This document shows positions 51,842 through 60,512 of a stretch of DNA of 64,000 nucleotides, in pieces. The notes beneath the pieces are model-generated. The model searched no databases. It was not told the origin of the DNA and saw nothing but the letters and a program-made list of their open reading frames with translations. A program made the translations under genes and the position numbers. The stretch is taken from contig CALBPI010000060.1 of NCBI GenBank assembly GCA_937899415.1, positions 124,001-188,000 of the forward strand. The letters run 5' to 3'. This stretch comes from an uncultured Gammaproteobacteria bacterium (lineage in GTDB: Bacteria; Pseudomonadota; Gammaproteobacteria; Steroidobacterales; Woeseiaceae). Within the stretch, counting starts at the first letter, position 1, and the number at the start of each line of letters is the position of its first letter.

Positions 51842-51923
51842 TTCGCTAGCGTCGGCAAGCGCGGCATCGCCCACGGGTTACGCGTTGTATTTGGGCGATA
51901 CCGCGATTGCGTCAGCTAGTCCC

Positions 51924-52718
51924 TCAGTCGTCCCCCTGAGCCGTGGTCGGCATCGACAGGTCGCTGCGCTCGGTCCACACCGTGAACGTCGAGGCGGCCA
52001 TGCCGGAGCCAAATTTCTTGAACATCTTCTCCGCTTTCTCTTCGGAGCCTACGTGTTCCGCGACGAACTCGAAGAAGCTCGTCTCGGGCGGTGTCATATC
52101 CGCAAAGTCAGCGTAGGGGCTGACCACCATGAGCATGGGCTTGCCACCGATACGCGTGAGCCACAGCCAGTCTGACTGTTCGCCCCAGCCGTTCTCGAGT
52201 GCGATCATGCTCATCTTTTTGCGCGCGTTTTCGGAGGCCATACCGGCCCCTTCCTTGAGCTTCCAGGCCGTCACGCCGTAGTACTTCGCCGGATCGGCGT
52301 CCTGCGGCATGTGGCTGTGCTTCCAGTCGTTGCGCTCCATGTAGTGCTCATAGCTCGCGACGTACTGGTGCACGGTCTCGTTCCAGTGGTCAGAGAAGCC
52401 CTTGTCCGTCGTGAACGCTACGTAGCGGTCCTGGTCTGCAAACTCGTGGCAGCAGGAACGGAACTGGTAGACGCCCATATCGTTGCCCATCACCGGCACG
52501 TAGACCCGCCATTCGCGCGGATCACCTTGTGACGCACGCATGGCCATGTGCGTCTTCAGGCTCTCCTCGAACTGCATTTCCATGCCTGCCTTGGGCACCA
52601 TGAGCCACACATCGCTCAATGGTTTGCGCTCGTCGCCAGCATCCTGCGCGAATGCCGGTACTGACAGCGCCAGGCACAGTGCAGCTGCGACCGTGCCAAG
52701 TAGTGTGCTCGTCCTCAT
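51924..52718 (-). CDS. Exported protein of unknown function, 264 aa
   Basis: Signal peptide MRTSTLLGTVAAALCLALSVPAFA with clean cleavage before QDAG; ATG 52718 follows GGGGGAA. The mature protein has two similar halves, each with a beta-alpha motif (WLMVPKAGMEMQFEESLKTHM and AWKLKEGAGMASENARKKMSM; RVYVPVMGNDMGVYQFRSC and WLWLTRIGGKPMLMVVSPY), suggesting a tandem ferredoxin-like or NIPSNAP-like alpha/beta barrel. It is rich in Met and aromatic residues and has one adjacent Cys pair (SCCHEF). No catalytic motif is recognised. Monocistronic, 82 bases downstream of the convergent GDYXXLXY gene. Confidence 0.82.
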   Translation of the reverse strand: MRTSTLLGTVAAALCLALSVPAFAQDAGDERKPLSDVWLMVPKAGMEMQFEESLKTHMAMRASQGDPREWRVYVPVMGNDMGVYQFRSCCHEFADQDRYVAFTTDKGFSDHWNETVHQYVASYEHYMERNDWKHSHMPQDADPAKYYGVTAWKLKEGAGMASENARKKMSMIALENGWGEQSDWLWLTRIGGKPMLMVVSPYADFADMTPPETSFFEFVAEHVGSEEKAEKMFKKFGSGMAASTFTVWTERSDLSMPTTAQGDD

Positions 52719-52821
52719 CTCGATTCCCCCAATCGTGAAACAGCCCGACATCCTGTGCCGAGCGAAAGACGCGCTTCCCGTCTGTCGAGTATACGTCTAA
52801 TCCGTTTCTACGGTAACGAGT

Positions 52822-53427
52822 TCACTCGGCGAGCCGCCACAGATACCAGCTCGCGACGCTGCGCCAGGGTCGCCAGGGCTCCATGAAGTCAATGAAATCA
52901 GTGCCTTGCGGACGCTCGTCCAAATCGTGCAGCCGCTGCAGACCTCGCTGTAGTCCCAAATCACCGGGTGCTGCCACATCTGGGCGTCCAAGACCGAACA
53001 TGAGGAACATCTGGGCTGTCCAGAGGCCCACGCCCGCGTGTTGGGTGAGGTCTTCGATGACGGCGTCGTCGGTCATTTGGGCCAGCGCGCGGAAGTTGAT
53101 GTCGCCCGCGACAGTGGCCTGCGCCAGTCCCTGCAGGTAACGGGCTTTGCTGGCCGAGAGCCCGGCCGCACGCAATCTGGGTGTGGGCAGCGACGCAATC
53201 GCGGCCGCCTCGAGACGCCCGCCCGACAGCGTCGCCACGCGCTTGCCAATCGTGCGCGCCGCGGCCGTGGACAATTGCTGCCCGATGATGGAGCCGCCCA
53301 GGCATTCGAACGCCGTGCGTCGGCCGCGGTCCATGGGACAACGGGGATGCGCCTTGATGACTCTTGCCAGGCCTTTGTCTCGCGCAGTCAGCTCGCGTAA
53401 TGCGCGCGCCATGAGCGCCTTATTCAT
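52822..53427 (-). CDS. DNA-3-methyladenine glycosylase II type (HhH-GPD)
   Basis: A 201-residue base-excision glycosylase, shorter than AlkA because it lacks the N-terminal domain. The helix-hairpin-helix reads LTQHAGVGLWTAQMFLMFGLGRPD and the catalytic Asp lies in VAAPGDLGLQRG (D156), the standard HhH-GPD arrangement. FECLGGSIIGQQLSTAAA is the conserved FRCLVxxIxxQQxS-type helix. It removes alkylated bases. ATG 53427 is chosen from the family N-terminus; the frame stays open far upstream antisense to mrcB, which is an artefact of GC-rich codon usage. Divergent from mrcB, 87 bases apart. Confidence 0.92.
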   Translation of the reverse strand: MNKALMARALRELTARDKGLARVIKAHPRCPMDRGRRTAFECLGGSIIGQQLSTAAARTIGKRVATLSGGRLEAAAIASLPTPRLRAAGLSASKARYLQGLAQATVAGDINFRALAQMTDDAVIEDLTQHAGVGLWTAQMFLMFGLGRPDVAAPGDLGLQRGLQRLHDLDERPQGTDFIDFMEPWRPWRSVASWYLWRLAE

Positions 53428-53469
53428 GCGTGTCTTCACGGGCCACCCGGCTTTCGTCAACGAGCGCTC

Positions 53470-53475
53470 TATAAT
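53470..53475 (+). promoter_or_regulatory. -10 box of mrcB
   Basis: A perfect TATAAT stands 40 bases before the mrcB ATG, in the divergent gap with the glycosylase gene. No convincing -35 is seen at 17 bases. Confidence 0.45.
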
Positions 53476-53514
53476 GCGCGGCGCGCCGGGTTCGCGACAA
53501 CGGCGATCAGTCTT

Positions 53515-55857
53515 ATGAGCAAGAAACGAAAGACCAGCAAAAAAAAGGCGGCCAAGCGCAAACCTGCGCGGCGATCGACGGCGCGCAAGACTCGTAAGCG
53601 GCGCCCCGCGCGTCCCTGGTGGCGGCGGCACTGGATCCTGTCCTCGCTGGGCGTGGCCACGCTCGCCTTTGGTATCTGGGCACTGTGGCTCGACTACCAG
53701 ATCACGGCGCGTTTCGAGACGCGGCGCTGGGATTTGCCCGCGCGCGTCTACGCCCAGCCGCTTGAGCTCTACGCGGGTCGGCGCCTCGCGCCCGATCAGC
53801 TCGTGTTGCATCTGCACCAGCTCGGTTATGCGGCTGACGCCAGCCTGAGTCGACCGGGCTCGTACCGACGTGATGGTGCGCGCTTTGAGATCTACCGACG
53901 TGCCGCCGAGTTCTGGGACGGCAAGGAGACAGCGCGCAGGCTCCGTGTGGGCATCACAGACGACCGGGTTGCAGCGCTCAGCGTTTCCGGCCGAGACGCG
54001 GCGGTCGTACGACTCGATCCGCTCGTGATCGGCAGCCTGTTCCCCGCGCACGGCGAGGACCGCGTCGTGCTCGAGCCCGACACCGTGCCCGCGTTGCTGG
54101 CCGATACGTTGCGACTGGTCGAGGACCGCCGCTTCGAGCAGCATCACGGCCTCGACGTACGCGCCATCGCGCGAGCCGCATTGGCAAATCTGCGGGCGGG
54201 TGGCATTCGCCAGGGCGGCAGTACGCTGACGCAACAACTCGTTAAGAGTTACTTCCTGACCAACGAACGGACGTTCCGACGTAAGGTGCGCGAGGCTGTC
54301 ATGGCCGTGCTGCTGGAGCTGCGCTACGACAAGCGCGAGATTCTCACGGCCTACGTGAACGAGGTTTACCTGGGCCAGGACGGCGCGCGTGCGATCCACG
54401 GCTTTGGTCTCGCGAGTCAGTTCTATTTCGCGCGGCCGCTGTCTGAGCTTGATCCGGCACAGGTCGCCACGCTCGTGGCACTCGTACGCGGTCCGTCGTT
54501 CTACGACCCGAATCGATTCGCGGACCGGCTGCGCGAGCGCCGCGACCGCATTCTCAACACCATGGCCGAAACGGGCGTCATCGACGAGGCGGCGCGCGAT
54601 CGCGCGCTGGCGACACCATTGGCCGTGGCCGACCGCAGTGCCTCTGAGGCCGCGTACTTTCCGGCGTTCGTTGATGTGGTTCGCCGCCAGCTGGAACGCG
54701 ACTACGACGACGCCGACCTGCGCCGCGAGGGTCTTTCCATCCACACGACGCTGGACCCGCTGGCACAGGCGCTCGCGCTGACTGAGCTCGATGCGCACCT
54801 GGCACGGCTCGAAGCGGCCGGGGCACCCGAACTGCAGGGTGCCGTGGTCGTGGCCGATCCGCGCGTCGGCGAATTACACGCGCTCGTCGGTGGCCGCGGT
54901 CGTGGCGGCTTTAATCGGGCGCTCGATGCAAGACGGCAGGTGGGTTCACTAATCAAGCCCATCGTGTACCTGGCCGCGCTCGAGTCGGGTGACTGGCACA
55001 TGGCCTCGAGCGTTGAGGATGCGCCCGTCGAGATTGCGCAGGAAGACGGTAGCCTCTGGTCGCCGCAGAACTTCTCGGGTGAGCACGAGGGCGAGATGCC
55101 CCTGGTGCGGGCCCTGGCCGAATCGGTGAACGTTGCCTCGGTGCGCGTGGGCATGTCGACGGGGCTCAAGCGCATTGCGGGAACGCTGCGCCAGCTCGGT
55201 GGCCCGGACATTTCGCAGCCATACGGCTCACTGACGCTGGGCGCTGTGGAGATGTCGCCCGTCGACGTGGCCAACGTGTACCTGTCTCTGGGTTCCGGCG
55301 GGCTGCGGCCACCGCTTCGCGCCGTGCGCGAGGTTGTGGGCGGGGACGGCGACACGGTGCAGCGGTATCCGCTCACCATCGACACCGTGGCAGACGGTGC
55401 TGCGCTCTATGCCTTGAACACGGCCCTTGTGGCGACGATGACGCGCGGTACGGGGCGGGCGGCAGTCTTGCCCGAGGGCCTGGTGGCCGCCGGCAAGACG
55501 GGTACGACCAATGACTTTCGCGATGCCTGGTTTGCGGGCTACACGGGCGATCGGCTGGGCGTCGTCTGGGTCGGTACCGACGACAACGCGCCGACGGGGC
55601 TCACGGGGTCCCGCGGCGCCTTGCCGGTCTGGTCTGCCGTCATCGCTGAGCTGTCAGGCGAGCCGCTGCGCTTGAGCGTGCCTGAGGGCATGGTGGCTGC
55701 GTCCGTGGACTACGCGACGGGTCGCCAGGTCGCAGCGCGTTGCGATAACGCCGTTACACTGGGCGTGCCCGAGGACGTGCGGCTCGACACGCAGCGAGGC
55801 TGCGGTGGACGCGGCGTTGCGGCGCGGGCGCTGGACTGGCTCCGAGACCGACTATGA
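53515..55857 (+). CDS. mrcB: Penicillin-binding protein 1B
   Basis: A 780-residue bifunctional class A PBP. A very basic cytoplasmic tail (residues 1-35, Lys/Arg rich), one TM anchor (about 38-58), a UB2H-like region (VYAQPLELYAGRRLAPDQL), a GT51 glycosyltransferase with catalytic E203 in VEDRRFEQHHGLD and GGSTLTQQLVKSYFL, then the transpeptidase with S478 in GSLIKP (SxxK), SVN in ESVNVASV and K661 in KTGTTNDFRDAWF. It polymerises and cross-links peptidoglycan. Length and UB2H region identify PBP1b rather than PBP1a; its outer-membrane partner LpoB is not seen in the window. The stop overlaps the TPR lipoprotein start. Confidence 0.96.
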   Translation: MSKKRKTSKKKAAKRKPARRSTARKTRKRRPARPWWRRHWILSSLGVATLAFGIWALWLDYQITARFETRRWDLPARVYAQPLELYAGRRLAPDQLVLHLHQLGYAADASLSRPGSYRRDGARFEIYRRAAEFWDGKETARRLRVGITDDRVAALSVSGRDAAVVRLDPLVIGSLFPAHGEDRVVLEPDTVPALLADTLRLVEDRRFEQHHGLDVRAIARAALANLRAGGIRQGGSTLTQQLVKSYFLTNERTFRRKVREAVMAVLLELRYDKREILTAYVNEVYLGQDGARAIHGFGLASQFYFARPLSELDPAQVATLVALVRGPSFYDPNRFADRLRERRDRILNTMAETGVIDEAARDRALATPLAVADRSASEAAYFPAFVDVVRRQLERDYDDADLRREGLSIHTTLDPLAQALALTELDAHLARLEAAGAPELQGAVVVADPRVGELHALVGGRGRGGFNRALDARRQVGSLIKPIVYLAALESGDWHMASSVEDAPVEIAQEDGSLWSPQNFSGEHEGEMPLVRALAESVNVASVRVGMSTGLKRIAGTLRQLGGPDISQPYGSLTLGAVEMSPVDVANVYLSLGSGGLRPPLRAVREVVGGDGDTVQRYPLTIDTVADGAALYALNTALVATMTRGTGRAAVLPEGLVAAGKTGTTNDFRDAWFAGYTGDRLGVVWVGTDDNAPTGLTGSRGALPVWSAVIAELSGEPLRLSVPEGMVAASVDYATGRQVAARCDNAVTLGVPEDVRLDTQRGCGGRGVAARALDWLRDRL

Positions 55858-56294
55858 CGACGAATCTTCACCGATCGATGGCGCTGGCGGTATTGCTGGC
55901 CCTCTGTGCGGGCTGTTCCCTGACCCAGCCGCCCTCAGGTGTTGGCGCGGAGCCCAGTGCCACAAAAGTCCCGTCCGCACCGTCGGCGCCCGGCACCTCG
56001 GAGCCGGAGATGGGGGCTGTGCATCCTGCAGCAGCGCAGTTCCTCGCTGACGCGCGCAACTGGCGCAAACTCAACAACACGCCGCGCGCTGCCGCCTCCA
56101 TGGAACGCGCGATTCGCATCGACCCGCGTCACCCGGAACCCTGGCTCGAGCTTGCGCGGCTCCGCTACGAAGGCGGCGATATCTCGCAGGCCGAGAACCT
56201 GGCGCTCAAGGCGCGCAGCCTCGCGCCGCGCGACTCAGAGTGGTTTGCGGCGGCCGAAGACCTGCTGATTTCGATTTCGACGCAACCGCGCTGA
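55854..56294 (+). CDS. TPR lipoprotein coupled to mrcB
   Basis: A 146-residue predicted lipoprotein: LAVLLALCAGC gives a lipobox with Cys22, a Pro/Ser/Ala linker follows (about 25-60), and one to two TPR motifs occupy the rest (NTPRAAASMERAIRIDPRHPEPWLELARLRYEGGDISQAENLALKARSL). It starts ATG 55854 within the mrcB stop (ATGA), so the products are probably made together. Such genes often follow mrcB in gammaproteobacteria. It may act as an outer-membrane regulator of PBP1b, in the manner of LpoA/LpoB; this is inference. Confidence 0.87.
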   Translation: MTTNLHRSMALAVLLALCAGCSLTQPPSGVGAEPSATKVPSAPSAPGTSEPEMGAVHPAAAQFLADARNWRKLNNTPRAAASMERAIRIDPRHPEPWLELARLRYEGGDISQAENLALKARSLAPRDSEWFAAAEDLLISISTQPR

Positions 56295-56360
56295 TTGGCG
56301 TCTTGCTTTCAGGCCGTGCAGCGCTGAGAATCGCGCACCCGCCGTCACTCGCACTTCGCC

Positions 56361-57263
56361 ATGTGGTTCAAGAATCTCCGCGCCTACCGCCTGACCTATG
56401 ACACGGGACTGACGCCCGAAGCGCTTGAGAGCGCGCTTGCCGACGCGGTGTTTTCACCCTGCGGCAAGGTGGACCTGGCAAGGGCGGGCTTTGTCGCACC
56501 GTTGGGTGATGTGGGCACGATGCTGACGCACACGGTCGCGCAGAGCACCATGGTCTGTCTGCGCCGCCAGGAAAAGGTGCTGCCGCCCGCGGCTATCGCC
56601 GAACAGGTCTCGGAACGCGTTGCGGCGCTCGAGGCGCGCGAGGGTCGGCCTGCGCAACGGCGCGAGCGCACGGCACTCAAGGACGAGGTGACGCTGGACC
56701 TGTTGCCGCGTGCGTTGACGCGGTCCGAGCGCATTTACGCCTACTTCGACTTGCAGCGGAAGTTCCTGCTCATCGACGCGGCCAGTGAACGCAAGGCGGA
56801 GCTCGTCCTGGAGCACCTGCGCGCCGCGCTCGATACGCTGCCCGTCGTGCCGCTCGACTGCCACGGTGACACGGCGTCGATCATGACGCGCTGGGTCACG
56901 AACCGCCCCGAGGCGGGCTTCGAGCTCGACCAGGAAGTGGAGCTCACAAACAGCCGCGAGGCGCGCAACGTCGTGCGTTGCCGTTACCAGGACATCGACA
57001 GTAAGGAAGTGCTGGGCCACATCGAAGCCGGCAAGCGTGTCACGCGCCTGGCGCTGTCCTGGCGGGAAGCCATCCGCTTTGTGTTGTCCGAGGACTTCGT
57101 GCTGCGGCGCCTGCGCTTCGACGCCAAGATCACCGACCACGGCGACGGTGAAGCGGACGACGTCGCAGGCAGCTTCGACCAGGACTTCGCGGTCATGGCC
57201 GTGCAGGTCGGTGGCCTGCTCGACACGCTGCTCGAGGGCTACGGCGGCATGGAGAAACTCTGA
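56361..57263 (+). CDS. rdgC: Recombination-associated protein RdgC
   Basis: A 300-residue protein, nearly the 303 of E. coli RdgC, and collinear throughout: MWFKNLRAYRLT at the start, FSPCGKVDLARAGFVAP, KVLPPAAIAEQVSERVAALE, RALTRSERIYAYFD, and RFDAKITDHGDGEADDVAGSFDQDFAVM near the end. RdgC forms a ring-shaped dimer that binds double-stranded DNA and restrains RecA. The ATP-grasp gene starts one base after its stop, a pairing that has no known functional reason. Confidence 0.96.
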   Translation: MWFKNLRAYRLTYDTGLTPEALESALADAVFSPCGKVDLARAGFVAPLGDVGTMLTHTVAQSTMVCLRRQEKVLPPAAIAEQVSERVAALEAREGRPAQRRERTALKDEVTLDLLPRALTRSERIYAYFDLQRKFLLIDAASERKAELVLEHLRAALDTLPVVPLDCHGDTASIMTRWVTNRPEAGFELDQEVELTNSREARNVVRCRYQDIDSKEVLGHIEAGKRVTRLALSWREAIRFVLSEDFVLRRLRFDAKITDHGDGEADDVAGSFDQDFAVMAVQVGGLLDTLLEGYGGMEKL

Positions 57264-57264
57264 T

Positions 57265-58122
57265 ATGGCGCGCGTGGTGTTCCTGAGCCAGGACTCGATG
57301 GAAGGCTACATCTGTGACGACGACGTGGCCGTGCCCGCCTGCGCCGATCTGGGCATCGCGGTGGAGACGCTGAGCTGGCGCGCCGACGTCAACTGGTCCG
57401 ACTACGATGCCGTCATCGTGCGCTCAACCTGGGACTACCAGCGCCATGCCGAGGCCTTTCTCGAAGCGTTGGCCCGCATCGAGGGGGCGACGCGGCTCGC
57501 CAACGCCCGTGAGCTCATGCGCTGGAATCTCGACAAGCGCTACCTGGCCGAGCTCGAGGCGCGCAGCGTCCCCATCGTGCCAACGGAGTTTGGTGAGGGC
57601 ATGACGGCCGAAGCGCTCGACGCGCGTCTTGCAGAAACCTCGAGCGAGTGCGTGATCAAACCGGTTGTGAGCGCGGGCGCGGAACGCACCTACCGCGTGA
57701 CACCCGATGCGCCGGCCGAACGCCGCGCCGAAGTCGTTGCGGGCCACGCCGAAAGTGTCTGGATGTGGCAGCCATTCCTGCCGCAAATCGTCGATCCGGG
57801 CGAATACTCGCTGTTCTTTTTCAACGGCGTGTTCAGCCACGCCATCATTAAGACACCAAAGCCCGGCGACTTCCGCGTTCAGGAAGAGTTTGGTGGCGAC
57901 ATCCGGCTCATCGATGCGCCTGAGGCTATGCGCGCCGCGGCTGATCGCGTGATGGCCAGTCTCGACACCGATACGCTCTACGCGCGCGTCGATCTCGTCG
58001 ACGATGGCGCGGGCGGCTACTGGCTGATCGAGCTTGAGCTCATTGAGCCCTCGCTTTACCTGCGCAAGGACCCGGGCGCGCCCGCGCGTTTCGCGCAGGC
58101 TGTTGCCAACTGGCTGGGCTGA
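57265..58122 (+). CDS. ATP-grasp domain protein
   Basis: A 285-residue ATP-grasp enzyme similar to the RimK-like/cycloserine-ligase-like group of unknown specificity. ARVVFLSQDSMEGYICDD at the start, VIVRSTWDYQRHAEAFLEALA, NARELMRWNLDKRYLAELEARSVPIVPT, ECVIKPVVSAGAERTYRV (ATP-binding Lys) and the C-terminal YARVDLVDDGAGGYWLIELELIEPSLYL with acidic metal ligands (Asp, Glu, Glu). Such proteins ligate a carboxylate to an amine. ATG 57265 comes one base after the rdgC stop. Substrates cannot be inferred. Confidence 0.92.
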   Translation: MARVVFLSQDSMEGYICDDDVAVPACADLGIAVETLSWRADVNWSDYDAVIVRSTWDYQRHAEAFLEALARIEGATRLANARELMRWNLDKRYLAELEARSVPIVPTEFGEGMTAEALDARLAETSSECVIKPVVSAGAERTYRVTPDAPAERRAEVVAGHAESVWMWQPFLPQIVDPGEYSLFFFNGVFSHAIIKTPKPGDFRVQEEFGGDIRLIDAPEAMRAAADRVMASLDTDTLYARVDLVDDGAGGYWLIELELIEPSLYLRKDPGAPARFAQAVANWLG

Positions 58123-58136
58123 GACCAGGTCGTCTG

Positions 58137-59741
58137 TCAGCCCGCTTGCGGTGCCGGCACGTCGGTGGCTGCGGGCTGACGTTCGCGCCGAGCTTCACGT
58201 TTTTTGTCCGGGCCGCGCTGCGTCGGAAGCCGGCTCGATACGGCCAGACAGGCGACGCCAAGTAGCAACAGCACGGCGTCAACGAGCGGGGCAGCTGCGT
58301 GGCCATCAATGAGCGTCTGCCAGGGCATCGTGCCCGCCTGAATGGCACTAACGACCGGAAGTCCAATGAGCGCAATACCCGTGGCACCCAATAACCGTCG
58401 CGTGGTGCGGTAGTTGTTGCTGGCGACAAAGGCGTAGCCGATCACGGCAAACCAGACGGCAAAGTACACGCTGCCGATCCAGACAATGCGGCTGTCCTCG
58501 GCACCCGTGTAGAACGCGTCGGCATAGAAGATCGCCGCTGACGCAACCACAACGCCCATGCATACACCGACGGTCAGTCGAGAGAGTCGGTCATAGAATG
58601 CCGGGCTACGTTTGCCCTCGGAGCTGTTCGCGCGGCGCTCGATCCACACCATGTTGCCCAGCGCGACCATCGACGCGAGCCCGATCCCCAGGAAGAAATA
58701 GAGCAATTTCAGCGCGATGCCGCCATAGGTGCCGTAATGCAGTGGTGTCACGGCTGCCAGTACGCGGGTTTCCGGGGACGGTGCATTCAACCCAGTCAAC
58801 GGCAGCGGGGCGCCCGTGACGCCGCTGATACGTTCCTGCTCGTAGTACATGAGCTCAGTGTCAGGCTCGTAATTCACCGTGTACTCGGCGTTCTCGTCAC
58901 CCCAGAAGTTGATAAAAACGCTGGCTGGCAGTGCGCCGCTATCGCTATGCGGACGCCGTGCCATGTCGTCGAGATCGAGCATCACCGCGGCAATACCCGA
59001 GCGCTCGACCGGGGGGCCCTGAATGGCTTCGAGGACCTTCTCGGAATCACCCTTGAAGACCAGGACGCCCGTGGCCGGGAGCAATAGCGCCACGATGCCA
59101 AGCCAGGCGCCTGTAAACGCGATGACGATGGAGAAGGGCAGGGTCCAGACACCCAGAAAGTTGTGCGAGTCCTTCCATTTCACGCGAATCGACTTGCGGG
59201 TGCGGAACTGGAAAAACTCTTTGAGGATTTTCCGGTGCGTCAGGATCCCCGTGATGATCGAGAGCATCATCACGATGCCGAAGATCCCCACGAGACCGCG
59301 GCCGATGGTTCGACCACCCAGTGCGGCCGGCCACATCAGGTCGCGGTGGAAGTCGAGCAGCCAGGTTGAGAGCCCATCACCGCGCTCGGGCAGCACAGCA
59401 CCCGTTGCGGGATCCCATTGACGACGCTGGAAATCGATGCCCTCTTCAGTGCGCACATTCACCAGGCCCTGGTAGTAGGGCTCGTACTCGGACGGATAGA
59501 TCAGTCCGACGAAGGTGATCGCATCCGGATCGATGTCGGCCATGAAGTCCGCCATCAGCGGATGCGCTGGTACAGGTTCTTCCACTGCCGCGAGTCGCCG
59601 CGCCGGATCTTCCCAGCTTTGGATCTCGTGGTGGAACATGGCCAGCGCGCCTGTGAAACAGACGACAAACAGTACGAGCCCCAAGCTAATGCCTGTCCAC
59701 GAATGTGCGTCGTAGATGCGAACTCTGCGATCTCTTTCCAT
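58137..59741 (-). CDS. PepSY-associated membrane protein (PiuB-like)
   Basis: A 534-residue inner-membrane protein of the PepSY_TM family: RVRIYDAHSWTGISLGLVLFVVCFTGALAMFHHEI (TM1 with the first conserved His pair), a long periplasmic PepSY-like part, LLDFHRDLMWPAALGGRTIGRGLVGIFGIVMML, WKDSHNFLGVWTLPFSIVIAFTGAWLGI and further helices, five or more in all. Members near siderophore receptors are proposed ferric-siderophore reductases with heme-coordinating His. It is the last gene of the azurin-DUF3325 operon, 4 bases from the small gene before it. The C-terminal tail is basic and soluble. Confidence 0.92.
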   Translation of the reverse strand: MERDRRVRIYDAHSWTGISLGLVLFVVCFTGALAMFHHEIQSWEDPARRLAAVEEPVPAHPLMADFMADIDPDAITFVGLIYPSEYEPYYQGLVNVRTEEGIDFQRRQWDPATGAVLPERGDGLSTWLLDFHRDLMWPAALGGRTIGRGLVGIFGIVMMLSIITGILTHRKILKEFFQFRTRKSIRVKWKDSHNFLGVWTLPFSIVIAFTGAWLGIVALLLPATGVLVFKGDSEKVLEAIQGPPVERSGIAAVMLDLDDMARRPHSDSGALPASVFINFWGDENAEYTVNYEPDTELMYYEQERISGVTGAPLPLTGLNAPSPETRVLAAVTPLHYGTYGGIALKLLYFFLGIGLASMVALGNMVWIERRANSSEGKRSPAFYDRLSRLTVGVCMGVVVASAAIFYADAFYTGAEDSRIVWIGSVYFAVWFAVIGYAFVASNNYRTTRRLLGATGIALIGLPVVSAIQAGTMPWQTLIDGHAAAPLVDAVLLLLGVACLAVSSRLPTQRGPDKKREARRERQPAATDVPAPQAG

Positions 59742-59745
59742 GGCG

Positions 59746-60060
59746 CTACGCTCCCGGTGGCGGCACGACGATGACGGCGGCGGTACCTAACAAGGTCACC
59801 AGGATGAGGCCCGTGGCCGGTCGCCACGCGCGTGCATCCCAGTAACACCAAAACATGAACAATGCCCAGATTATCGGTGTCGCGAGTGATGTCCAGAGGA
59901 TGGTCGGCTTGAATGCTGTCGGCAGCACCAGCAGCAGGCCTGCGGTCCCGAGCACCGTTGCTGTTAGCGACCACAAAATCGTGCCTGTGAGCCGCGGCTT
60001 GCGCCAGGTGGACCAGGCAATGAACAACACGACGGCCCCGACGATGATCCACTTGATCAC
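59746..60060 (-). CDS. Small membrane protein in the azurin/PepSY operon
   Basis: A 104-residue protein with three predicted helices (IKWIIVGAVVLFIAWSTW, a segment near 25-45, and ILWTSLATPIIWALFMFWCYW) and a last one near residues 85-99. No named family was recognised; the position between DUF3325 and PepSY genes resembles where small DUF-type proteins sit in siderophore clusters. ATG 60060; 13 bases separate it from the DUF3325 stop. Confidence 0.75.
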   Translation of the reverse strand: MIKWIIVGAVVLFIAWSTWRKPRLTGTILWSLTATVLGTAGLLLVLPTAFKPTILWTSLATPIIWALFMFWCYWDARAWRPATGLILVTLLGTAAVIVVPPPGA

Positions 60061-60073
60061 GACTCGATCACCT

Positions 60074-60415
60074 TTACAGACTCGCCAGCGTGATGCCGGC
60101 GCTGATCGTCCCCGTGGCCATCAGCACCGCGCCGCCCGGCAGGTGTGATCGCGGCGCCAGTGTGGCGACGATGAGGCTCAGGGCACCAGCGGCAGCCAGC
60201 ACGCCCAGCAGGATCGGGATGCCGCGCTCCCAGCCGACAGCTTGCGCGATGAGCCACTGTGCCAGGCACAGCACCACGACAGCGCCAATGCGCAGCGCTT
60301 TTTGCGCACGCACGTCTGTTCGCACGTGCTCGAACGCGGTCCGCTTGGGATGGGCGTGATGCAGTGCGACGCAGACCGCGTACACCAGCCCTATGCTGGC
60401 CAGAGTCAGAGACAT
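60074..60415 (-). CDS. DUF3325-like membrane protein
   Basis: A 113-residue protein with about four helices, starting LASIGLVYAVCVALHHAHPKRT, the conserved Asp/His-poor N-terminal stretch typical of DUF3325, a family found beside PepSY_TM proteins and TonB siderophore receptors. The gene follows azurin after 97 bases, a gap that contains strong hairpins. No catalytic motif; probably part of a membrane complex with the PepSY protein. Confidence 0.8.
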   Translation of the reverse strand: MSLTLASIGLVYAVCVALHHAHPKRTAFEHVRTDVRAQKALRIGAVVVLCLAQWLIAQAVGWERGIPILLGVLAAAGALSLIVATLAPRSHLPGGAVLMATGTISAGITLASL

Positions 60416-60446
60416 ATCAATCAGATCTTTGGGCCCCGATCAGGGC

Positions 60447-60473
60447 CCGGTAGCGCCGATTGGCGCTATCCGG
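60447..60473. repeat. Intercistronic hairpin between azurin and DUF3325 genes
   Basis: Arms 60447-60457 and 60462-60473 pair over 11 base pairs with one bulged base and a GATT loop (CCGGTAGCGCC-type stem). Neither strand has a T run after it. It may stabilise the azurin end of the message so that more azurin than membrane protein is made. Confidence 0.5.
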
Positions 60474-60512
60474 TGCTGCCGGACGCGTTGCCGGGCAGCC
60501 CCCGTGTGCGCA

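Noticed and set aside
53428-54798. Long open frame on the minus strand continuing from the glycosylase gene through mrcB
   Set aside because: It lies antisense to a clearly conserved PBP1b and has no family motif; the open frame reflects GC-rich third positions. The glycosylase start at 53427 fits its family length.
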